The notes beneath the pieces were generated by a model. It searched no databases. It had not been told where the DNA came from and worked only from the letters and a program-made list of their open reading frames with translations. A DNA stretch of 34,850 bases from a bacterium (GTDB lineage Bacteria; Ratteibacteria; UBA8468; B48-G9; JAFGKM01). Position 1 is the stretch's first letter. Each line of letters starts with the position of its first letter. The translations under genes and the position numbers were made by a program. Location of the stretch: contig JAKPNC010000085.1 of assembly GCA_029548585.1 (NCBI GenBank), forward strand, positions 1 to 34,850. The letters are read 5' to 3'. Positions 27,639 to 34,850 of this stretch are shown here, one piece after another.

Positions 27639-28874
27639 TTACTGGTGTTGTGCGACGGTGATCTCCCCCGGCTTCAGGCTGTCCTTCATCGCAAGCAGCC
27701 TGTCTCTCTCTGTTTCGAAATCCTTCATCAGCGAAGCCGGAAGGGGATCGGAGGGAGGCATACTGAGAGCAAGAAAATTGACGAACTTTCCGTTCTTCTG
27801 CAGGCGGAAATCCAGGTGGGGACCCGTGGCAATTCCCGTTGAGCCCACGTATCCTATGACCTGCCCCTTCTGCACCCTGGCTCCCTGCCTTGTTCCTTTC
27901 GATATGCCCGAAAGGTGGCCATACCACGAATTGCAGGCATTCGGATGCTTTACCACAACCGTTACTCCAAGGCCGTCCTTTCTTCTTCCGGCAGCCGTCA
28001 CGATCCCGTCGCCTATGGCTGAAACCGGTGTGCCCTGGGCCGCGGCGTAATCTATTCCCAGGTGAGGCCTGTGCCTTTTAAGTATGGGGTGAAACCGCCT
28101 TTGGGTATAGTAGGACGAAATCCTCCTGTAATTGAGCGGGGCCTTGAGGAAAAGAGCCTCAACGTTTATCCCCTGCTCGTCGTAGTATCCCTGTTTGCAA
28201 CCCGATCCATCAAAATAAAAAGCGTAAAGGGTCTCCTGTCCCCTGGTATAGGAAGCCGCCGATATGCGCATATCCTTGAGCACATTGCCATCCCCGTCCA
28301 TGTAGGACTCCCAGAGAACCCCGAATTCATCGTCTGCCTTGCAATCGGTGAAAAAATCCATCTTTGACGCAAATATCTCCGCAAACTGGATGATAAGCTC
28401 CGGGTTGACCCCTGCACCGGACATGCTTTCATACAGGGAGCTCGCTATTTTGCCGCGCACGCCCCTCATCATCCTTACGGCTTCTATACGGTTAGCAGAA
28501 GCTACGGGCATGCCGCTTTCCCCGTCAAGCGTGACCTCGTAGAAATCCATGGGACCGTCAAAATAGGCGAGCTTTTCGAAGTTTCCTTCCCTGTCAAAAG
28601 TCAATTCCCACCTGTCGCCCAGATTACAGCGCCGGACATCGAACACATCCTGGAGAGCGGTGGAGATGGAGTGGGCCTGATCGGGGCCGATGCCATTTTC
28701 CGACAGGATATCGCCCAGCACTTCTCCTTCCGAAATATGGCCACCGACAATATTGCCGGTCTTCCCATATCCCCGGGTTAACCTTCCATCGGATTTGATC
28801 CCGACAAGAAAAAACGGCACAAGTATAATTATGGCGAGGAAAAAAACGGCTATTATTTTCGTTCTCAGTCCCAA
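27639..28874 (-). CDS. M23 family (LytM-type) metallopeptidase, membrane anchored
   Basis: N-terminal TM; RISSYYTQRRFHPILKRHRPHLGIDYAAAQGTPVSAIGDGIVTAAG...SWYGHLSGI...KGQVIGYVGSTGIATGPHLDFRLQKNGKFVN. Confidence 0.93.
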   Translation of the reverse strand: MGLRTKIIAVFFLAIIILVPFFLVGIKSDGRLTRGYGKTGNIVGGHISEGEVLGDILSENGIGPDQAHSISTALQDVFDVRRCNLGDRWELTFDREGNFEKLAYFDGPMDFYEVTLDGESGMPVASANRIEAVRMMRGVRGKIASSLYESMSGAGVNPELIIQFAEIFASKMDFFTDCKADDEFGVLWESYMDGDGNVLKDMRISAASYTRGQETLYAFYFDGSGCKQGYYDEQGINVEALFLKAPLNYRRISSYYTQRRFHPILKRHRPHLGIDYAAAQGTPVSAIGDGIVTAAGRRKDGLGVTVVVKHPNACNSWYGHLSGISKGTRQGARVQKGQVIGYVGSTGIATGPHLDFRLQKNGKFVNFLALSMPPSDPLPASLMKDFETERDRLLAMKDSLKPGEITVAQHQ

Positions 28875-28909
28875 AAGCTAACCTCCCCTTTTACCCCCGG
28901 CGGCAGGGA

Positions 28910-29386
28910 TCAATCTCTGCCGGCAAGAAGTACCGTTGCCAGGCAGGCGCAAGCCGCGCCCCCGCCTATCTCTCCCAGGCGCTCAAAGGTCTTGGCCTTA
29001 AGTCCTATCCTCGACCCGTCTATGCCCAGGAGGGCAGAGAGCCTTTCCCTTATGGATTCAAAAAAAGGCAGAAGCCGCGGTTCCTGGCAGATGACGATTA
29101 CGTCGACATTTTCAATCCGGTGGTTCTCCGACCTCATCAAAGAGAGAGCTTTCTCTATTATCCTGGAACTGTCGAGCCCCTCGTTGCCAGGGTCTGTATC
29201 CGGAAAATAATACCCTATGTCAGGCTTGCCCAGCGCCCCCAGAACGCTATCCGCCAGGGAATGGAGAAGGACGTCCCCGTCGCTGTGGCCCAGGAGACCC
29301 TTTAAGCAAGGTATCTCCACGCCTCCGAGAATAAACTTCCTGCCTTCGGCAAACCTGTGAATGTCAAATCCTATGCCCGTCCTCAT
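28910..29386 (-). CDS. ispF: 2-C-methyl-D-erythritol 2,4-cyclodiphosphate synthase
   Basis: MRTGIGFDIHRFAEGRKFILGGVEIPCLKGLLGHSDGDVLLHSLADSVLGALGKPDIGYYFPDTDP. Confidence 0.96.
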   Translation of the reverse strand: MRTGIGFDIHRFAEGRKFILGGVEIPCLKGLLGHSDGDVLLHSLADSVLGALGKPDIGYYFPDTDPGNEGLDSSRIIEKALSLMRSENHRIENVDVIVICQEPRLLPFFESIRERLSALLGIDGSRIGLKAKTFERLGEIGGGAACACLATVLLAGRD

Positions 29387-29448
29387 ATTGATTTATTATA
29401 AGATAAATGATAATTAAAGACAAAAAATGTTAAAATTACCTCAACCGT

Positions 29449-30450
29449 ATGTTACCTGCAGGAAAAACAAAAATAATGGTAAAAGAATCCGAAGTGCGCG
29501 GCATACTGAGGGATTTCGGAATAGACAATCCCGGGAAGATCTCTGAGGGAGGAGGAACCGCCTCTCCAAAGTATATTTTCACGTCCTCGGGGAAAAAGTA
29601 TCTTTTGAAACAGAGGCGCAGGGAATTCTCACCCTTGCCGGTTGTTCTGTTTGACCACTCGGTGATAAAGCACCTGTCAAGAAACGGCCTGCCCGTAGCC
29701 ATTCCTTCTTATTCGGCAAAAACAGGCTGCGAGCTCTTTGAATATATTGAAAACCTGGAAGACTTCACCCAGGGAAACAGGGAAGAGATGTCAGGCGCCG
29801 CTGAAATGCTCGGCCGTATGCACAGGATACTTCATGACTTTGTGCCGGAAGGAAGCAAAAACTGGCAGAGGGAATTTTTGCCTTCCGGGATAAAGGCGGA
29901 ACTGCTGAAACATATCGAAGAGCAGCCGGGACTTTTTCATGGGAAAGAGACCGTCAGATTGGTAATGGAACTTCTTGACGGCCTTATTGAGAATTATTCC
30001 GTGAAAAATCTTACCCGCTCGATAGTTCACGGCGATTACACGAGCGCAAACGTAAAGTTCAAGGGCAATCTCGTGGGCGGCATATTCGATTTTGACTGGA
30101 CGTCCTTACAGAATACGCTGTATGACATTTCGAGAGCGCTGGTATACTTCTGCTTTAAAAGAAAGAACGCCCTTGACGGGAAAAATATCTGGTCTCTCGT
30201 GCAGCCCTGTGAAATCGACATTGAGAACGTCAGGCAGTTCATGAAATCCTACAGGAGAGAATTCATTTTCACGCAGGCAGACGCAGAAGGGCTCCATTTT
30301 GCGCTTAAGGAGTTTTTCATAGGCGCCCGAGTCAGGGCGATGAGAAAAGTGCCTGACGCAGAAAAGATTAAGATGCTGGATGAGAAACTCGTAGAAATGG
30401 CAATAACCGTAGAAAAGGAGAAAAACTCTCTCGCCCAAGCCTGCGGGTAA
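29449..30450 (+). CDS. Phosphotransferase (APH/homoserine kinase II-like fold)
   Basis: KKYLLKQRR..., LTRSIVHGDYTSANVKFKGNLVGGIFDFDWTSLQNTLYDISRAL: HGDxxxxN ... DFD catalytic motifs. ATG 29449 or internal ATG. Confidence 0.82.
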   Translation: MLPAGKTKIMVKESEVRGILRDFGIDNPGKISEGGGTASPKYIFTSSGKKYLLKQRRREFSPLPVVLFDHSVIKHLSRNGLPVAIPSYSAKTGCELFEYIENLEDFTQGNREEMSGAAEMLGRMHRILHDFVPEGSKNWQREFLPSGIKAELLKHIEEQPGLFHGKETVRLVMELLDGLIENYSVKNLTRSIVHGDYTSANVKFKGNLVGGIFDFDWTSLQNTLYDISRALVYFCFKRKNALDGKNIWSLVQPCEIDIENVRQFMKSYRREFIFTQADAEGLHFALKEFFIGARVRAMRKVPDAEKIKMLDEKLVEMAITVEKEKNSLAQACG

Positions 30451-30536
30451 AGGAAAACCCACTTCATCATAATTTCTTATGAAATTGTGGCTATGGCAGT
30501 TAATTCAAACGCATTAAATTTCTATTCGTTATCCCA

Positions 30537-30725
30537 TCACGCTTTTGAAGAACAACGCAGGCTTACAGTAAATGTCCCGGGACTTTTGGGAATATCCAGA
30601 CTGGCGATATAATTCCTGAGATTCCCCATACCCTTATCCAGGTATCCCACCTCAACAACAAAAACAATACACAGCAAAATCAAAATCCGCTTGAACAGCA
30701 GCCCGTACCGTATTCTCATATGCAT
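30537..30725 (-). CDS. Small single-TM hypothetical protein
   Basis: 62-aa ORF with hydrophobic segment ILILLCIVFVVEVGY; adjacent to and co-oriented with the next ORF; weak RBS. Confidence 0.3.
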   Translation of the reverse strand: MHMRIRYGLLFKRILILLCIVFVVEVGYLDKGMGNLRNYIASLDIPKSPGTFTVSLRCSSKA

Positions 30726-30738
30726 ATTCTCAATAAAG

Positions 30739-31179
30739 TCATTCTATCCAATCAGGATTTTCTCCTTCTATCAGATTTATTCCTTTGCCGATTTCAATGT
30801 TGTGAATATAAATGTAATCTTTCATATTAAAAGCATATTTGATATTTAAACCCACCGGAGCTTTATGTGTGCTCGCAAAATATTTATCGTCAGGAGACCA
30901 GCGAGGGGCATAACACCAATCATCACAAGAAACAACAGTTTTTGCTGATAATGCGGTAAAATCAAAAACTCTGATTTCTCCCCTTCTGGTGTCTTTTGTT
31001 AAAAAATAATTGTGCTGGAAAACAATCTTTCCATTTGGAAAAGCAGCCCCCCCAAAAGTTTTTGCAATCTTATTAGCAGGAACAGTGCTAACTGTATAAA
31101 AGAGAATACTTCCCAGTATCCCAATGCCTATACAAATTGTAAATATTCTCTTAATCATTGCCATTCTTCTTTTTCCCAT
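30739..31179 (-). CDS. Hypothetical exported/anchored protein with a single TolB/PD40-like repeat
   Basis: N-terminal TM then VFQHNYFLTKDTRRGEIRVFDF...WCYAPRWSPDDKYFAST. Confidence 0.5.
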   Translation of the reverse strand: MGKRRMAMIKRIFTICIGIGILGSILFYTVSTVPANKIAKTFGGAAFPNGKIVFQHNYFLTKDTRRGEIRVFDFTALSAKTVVSCDDWCYAPRWSPDDKYFASTHKAPVGLNIKYAFNMKDYIYIHNIEIGKGINLIEGENPDWIE

Positions 31180-31211
31180 CGTATGTTATCCTTCCCATTT
31201 TCCTTTATGTC

Positions 31212-31970
31212 TCAATCCTTCTTCATAGATTGAATAATTTTCTCCCTGACGTCAGATATTGAAGGACTCTGTAAGAATTCCGCAGGCAAATCTTTCTTTA
31301 AATAATGTTCCTGAAAATTTCGCAAGACCTTGTCAGCCTTTTCTGACAGTTTCGCATCCGTCCTAACGGTATTTAAAGTCCCTATAATTGATAACGATTG
31401 CTGATTCATCTTCTCGTATACTTCGCTCTTGTTCTCCATCCTTTCTATCCGTGGGAAAAATCCACTCCATACTTCCCAGAGAAATTGAATAATAATGGTT
31501 CTATTTTCTGCTGGATACTCTTGGTTTTTCACAAATTTTATGCCTACATCTATCGTACTTAGTTCTTGCTCCAATGCCATTCCACCTCTTTCTTTTGGTT
31601 CTTTTATGTAACCATCAATACCTTCTTTTTCCCATTTTTTAAAATTTTCAGGAATATTTTCTTTAAATTTGTTGAAGTATAGATAACTCTCCACAAATGA
31701 AAGAGGAGTATTTTTCCAGTCAGATAGCCCTCCATAGGCCAAAATCCAGCCAGCTGCTTCAGGCTCTCTCTTTGCAGCTTCAATCGCCAGAATATATACT
31801 TTTTCTGGACCTAAAGACTTCAAGTATTGTTTTAACTCTTCTTTATTAGAAACTTTCCTCTCGAGAATCTCTTTTGCCTCTCGGGAAAAATCAGTAGTCG
31901 TCTGTGCTTCTCCACGTACAAATTGGCCGATAGTCCCCAATAAAATTAGACATACTATGAACCTCACCAT
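31212..31970 (-). CDS. Hypothetical exported protein
   Basis: Long ORF (open to 32027); internal Met gives signal peptide MVRFIVCLILLGTIGQFVRGEAQ; no family recognised. Confidence 0.55.
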   Translation of the reverse strand: MVRFIVCLILLGTIGQFVRGEAQTTTDFSREAKEILERKVSNKEELKQYLKSLGPEKVYILAIEAAKREPEAAGWILAYGGLSDWKNTPLSFVESYLYFNKFKENIPENFKKWEKEGIDGYIKEPKERGGMALEQELSTIDVGIKFVKNQEYPAENRTIIIQFLWEVWSGFFPRIERMENKSEVYEKMNQQSLSIIGTLNTVRTDAKLSEKADKVLRNFQEHYLKKDLPAEFLQSPSISDVREKIIQSMKKD

Positions 31971-32289
31971 TTGCTCTGTTCCCCTTACGTTTCTTAAAGT
32001 TTCAAAAGAATTCCTGCTCAGTCTCACAAAAATTCCTTATTCAAACTATTTGCAATTCAAACTTCTGACAGTGATGGATATATCCGGACTGACCTTACCC
32101 CCAAAAACCGGCCATTGACAATTAGAGCATACTATAAAAAAATGGGTAAAGCAATGACAGAAGCAAACCAGATCAAGACTTGTATAAAGAAGGGATAATG
32201 TCACTCTTCTTTTCAGTTAATCTGTCACTTCCCGTATGGACGGCTGGCTAAGGTTGAAACAAGATCTTCTTACCATACCTGTCAATCCT

Positions 32290-32317
32290 TTTACAGGCTC
32301 TCCTGTTGGTGTATAAT
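32290..32317 (+). promoter_or_regulatory. Sigma70-like promoter for RF-like/rpe/hisD unit
   Basis: TTTACA (32290-32295), 16-bp spacer, TATAAT (32312-32317), 34 nt before ATG 32352. Confidence 0.7.
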
Positions 32318-32351
32318 AATATGTCATGGGAGCCATTGAGCCGGAGAGGAG

Positions 32352-32669
32352 ATGAAAAAGGAAGACATAGAGCTTTATTTTTACAGGAGCAGGGGGCCCG
32401 GAGGACAGAGAAAAAACAAGAAAGAGACCGCCGTGAAGGCGATCCACCTTCCCACGGGTATCGTATCCAGGGCGACGGAATACAGATCCCAGGCAAAGAA
32501 CAGGGAACTTGCCCTTCAACGCCTGGCGGAAAAGGTGGAAGCCTCCAGGAAACCCCGCAAGAAAAGGATCCCAACCAAAAAACCCTTCTACGCAAGGGAA
32601 AAAGAGTTGAAAGAGAAGAAGATTCGTTCGGAGAGAAAAAACCTGAGAAAAAAGGTGGACCAGGAATAA
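32352..32669 (+). CDS. Small RF-1-domain (GGQ) release-factor-like protein, ArfB-like
   Basis: LYFYRSRGPGGQRKNKKETAVKAIHLPTGIVSRATEYRSQAKNRELALQRLAEKV plus very basic C-terminal tail; GAGGAG RBS. Confidence 0.88.
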   Translation: MKKEDIELYFYRSRGPGGQRKNKKETAVKAIHLPTGIVSRATEYRSQAKNRELALQRLAEKVEASRKPRKKRIPTKKPFYAREKELKEKKIRSERKNLRKKVDQE

Positions 32670-32679
32670 GGAGAACGTG

Positions 32680-33327
32680 ATGAAAAAGATCAAGATAGCC
32701 CCATCCATGCTTTCATCGGATTTCAGCCGCCTCGGGGAAGAAGTCCGGAAAATATCGGAAGCCGGCGCCGACATGATACATTTTGACGTTATGGACGGCC
32801 ACTTCGTTCCAAACATAACCTTCGGACCCATGGTCATCGGTTCGGTAAGGAAATTTTCTTCCCTGGTATTCGACACGCACCTCATGATTTCGGATCCGGG
32901 CAAATACTGGAAGGCGTTTGCGGACACCGGCTCAGATATAATCGGAGTACATATAGAAACAGAAATGGACCATAAATCCATAATTAAGGATATACAGCAA
33001 TATGGCAAAAAAGCCTGCATAGTTATCAACCCTCCGACAAACATTGAAAAGATCTACCCATTCCTGGAACAGGTTGAGCAGGTTCTCGTAATGAGCGTCA
33101 ATCCGGGCTTCGGGGGGCAAAAATTCATGCCGGAAGCCCTTCCCAAAATAGAAAGCCTTGCCGGGATCAAGGCCAGGAAGAACCTCGGCTTCGAGATACA
33201 GGTTGACGGCGGCATAAACGAGGAGACGGCAAGGATATCAAAGGAAGCGGGTGCGGAGATACTTGTTGCGGGTTCATACATATTCAAAAACCCTGATTAC
33301 AAAAAACCAATTGAGAGTCTGAGATGA
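32680..33327 (+). CDS. rpe: Ribulose-phosphate 3-epimerase
   Basis: IKIAPSMLSSDFSRLGEEVRKISEAGADMIHFDVMDGHFVPNITFGPMVI...VLVMSVNPGFGGQKFMPEALPKI...IQVDGGINEETARI. ORF open from GTG 32677. Confidence 0.97.
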   Translation: MKKIKIAPSMLSSDFSRLGEEVRKISEAGADMIHFDVMDGHFVPNITFGPMVIGSVRKFSSLVFDTHLMISDPGKYWKAFADTGSDIIGVHIETEMDHKSIIKDIQQYGKKACIVINPPTNIEKIYPFLEQVEQVLVMSVNPGFGGQKFMPEALPKIESLAGIKARKNLGFEIQVDGGINEETARISKEAGAEILVAGSYIFKNPDYKKPIESLR

Positions 33328-34535
33328 AAAAAATCAGTTTCGGTGAACTCAGGAAAATTCTAACCTCGGCTTCCGCTGAAGAAAGAAATACGGAAAAATC
33401 GGTAAAATCCATAATAGAAAGGGTAAGGCGGGACGGAGATAAGGCCCTTATCCATTTCGCGCAGAAGTTTGACGGAATAAAACAAAAATCCATAAGAGTG
33501 GAAGGAACGGAAATAGAGAAGGCAGGAAAAAATCTTGACGTGAGAATCCTTGAAGCGGCAAAAGCTGCCGTAAAGAGGGTTGAAAAATATCATAAAAAGC
33601 AGCTTCCGCAGGGTTTCACAATGAAGGAAGAAGGGCTGACACTGGAATACAGGTTCGACCCCATTGAAAATGCCGGCATATACATACCCGCGGGGCAGTC
33701 GCCCCTGATGTCAACCCTTATCATGACGGCCGTTCCTGCCAAGGTTGCAGGAGTGAAAAACATATACGCGGCAAGTCCCCCTTCCTGCAACGGGAAAATC
33801 CATCCCCCGATACTCGGGTTACTCGGTTATCTCGGAATAAAGGACGTCTTTGCCATGGGGGGAGCGCAGGCAATGGCCGCCTTTGCCTGCGGGACGGAGA
33901 CGGTGCCGCGGGTGGACGTTATAGCAGGACCGGGCAACAAATATGTCGACACCGCAAAAAGGCTTCTTTACGGCACTGTGGGAATAGACCTTCCCGCAGG
34001 ACCCAGCGAAGTAGCAGTATTTGCAGAGTCGCCGGCAAATATGTCTTTTGTTGAAGCCGACCTGTTTGCCCAGGGAGAACATGCCGGTAGCAGGATTTTC
34101 CTGATAACAACTTCTGAAAAGCTCGGTAGTGAAGCAGAAAAGAGAATTAGAGCAGGCTTCTGGCTGCTCGCAAAAGACAGGAAAGAGGCCCTCGAAATAA
34201 TAAATTACATAGCCCCCGAGCACCTCCAGCTCTCCTGCAGGAAACCTGAGGAAATGATCAAAAAAGCCGTTGCGGGCGCTGTCTTTGCGGGAGACTATTC
34301 CCCGGCAGCTCTCGGAGATTATTTCGCGGGACCCAGCCACGTGCTTCCCACAGGCAGAACGGCAAGGTTTGCCTCCGGCCTTTCTGTCTATACGTTTCTG
34401 AGAAGTTGCGCCGTTATAAAGGCGGAAAAGTCGTTTTACGCCAGAAACGGAAGGCTTATGGAAATCCTCGCGGAATCTGAAGGGCTTTCCCGACATTGCA
34501 AATCTCTCTCACTGAGGAAAAAGAAGAAACAATAG
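33324..34535 (+). CDS. hisD: Histidinol dehydrogenase
   Basis: ENAGIYIPAGQSPLMSTLIMTAVPAKVAGVKNIYAASPP...VFAMGGAQAMAAFACGTETVPRVDVIAGPGNKYVDTAKRLLYGTVGIDLPAGPSEVAVFAE...YIAPEHLQLSC...GDYFAGPSHVLPTGRTARFASGLSV. Confidence 0.97.
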   Translation: MKKISFGELRKILTSASAEERNTEKSVKSIIERVRRDGDKALIHFAQKFDGIKQKSIRVEGTEIEKAGKNLDVRILEAAKAAVKRVEKYHKKQLPQGFTMKEEGLTLEYRFDPIENAGIYIPAGQSPLMSTLIMTAVPAKVAGVKNIYAASPPSCNGKIHPPILGLLGYLGIKDVFAMGGAQAMAAFACGTETVPRVDVIAGPGNKYVDTAKRLLYGTVGIDLPAGPSEVAVFAESPANMSFVEADLFAQGEHAGSRIFLITTSEKLGSEAEKRIRAGFWLLAKDRKEALEIINYIAPEHLQLSCRKPEEMIKKAVAGAVFAGDYSPAALGDYFAGPSHVLPTGRTARFASGLSVYTFLRSCAVIKAEKSFYARNGRLMEILAESEGLSRHCKSLSLRKKKKQ

Positions 34536-34576
34536 GCAATATTTTCAACTCAACCATGCAGCAAGGAGGATAGCGA

Positions 34577-34850
34577 ATGCCCGGAAGAAAATTGTCTTTC
34601 TGTTGCCTCTTTTTCCTGTTGTTGACAAGCCTGACCCTTCTGGCAGGCAGTTTTGACCTTAAAGTCAACGACATATCCGGGTTTGACGCTCCGTGGCCCA
34701 TGGTTGCCAGCCTTGCCTTCCCCGAAAGAGAAATCAAAGACCCGTCGTCAATCCGCATAATAAGCGGGAACAAAGAGATTCCTTCCCAGGTTGATGTAGC
34801 CGCCACATGGAGGGACGGCAGTATCCGCTGGGCACTGGCAGGTTTTAACG
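34577..34850 (+). CDS. Exported protein, 3'-truncated by window; possible PcRGLX/YetA-like N-terminal RIFT-barrel domain
   Basis: AAGGAGG RBS; signal peptide MPGRKLSFCCLFFLLLTSLTLLAGS; then DISGFDAPWPMVASLAFPEREIKDPSSIRIISGNKEIPSQVDVAATWRDGSIRWALAGFN. Confidence 0.55.
   Translation, partial: MPGRKLSFCCLFFLLLTSLTLLAGSFDLKVNDISGFDAPWPMVASLAFPEREIKDPSSIRIISGNKEIPSQVDVAATWRDGSIRWALAGFN

Noticed and set aside
32217-33044. 275-aa minus-strand ORF
   Set aside because: Antisense to the RF-like gene and rpe; shadow frame.
1-34850. CRISPR arrays, transposases, rRNA, tRNA, T-boxes, phage or classical defence genes
   Set aside because: Looked for repeated spaced motifs and hallmark proteins on both strands; none seen.

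Overview
This window looks like ordinary bacterial chromosome: dense, moderately GC-rich and mostly housekeeping. The DUF-type H-X9-DG pilins suggest a PVC/Omnitrophica-like lineage, but that is inference only. Left to right on + : cysS (5'-truncated and frameshifted), GspG-like pilin, TPM/YgcG protein, nucleotidyltransferase, LemA, Met-rich LolA/DUF4412-like protein, then a Ycf46 AAA+ ATPase, double zinc ribbon, DUF1257 (Ycf35-like) and DUF2997 cassette, D-aminoacylase-type amidohydrolase, a structured leader with terminator, rplY/L25, pth, hppA and malic enzyme. Then on - : ruvX, folP, M19 dipeptidase, class II aldolase, tyrS and two pilins (one frameshifted). The rest is an MBL-fold protein (+), ADP-forming acyl-CoA synthetase (-), metallophosphoesterase (+), a Maf::RlmD/TrmA-type fusion (-), M23 peptidase (-), ispF (-), an APH-like kinase (+), an AT-rich patch of orphan exported ORFs (-), RF-like GGQ protein, rpe, hisD and a truncated exported protein (+). 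The observations most worth following up are: (1) the Ycf46/zinc-ribbon/DUF1257/DUF2997 cassette, (2) the single-ORF fusion of a Maf nucleotide pyrophosphatase with an m5U RNA methyltransferase, (3) a multi-hairpin transcript candidate ending in an intrinsic terminator before L25, and (4) two gene-breaking frameshifts, one exactly in the KMSKS loop of cysS. No CRISPR array, rRNA, tRNA or transposase was seen.
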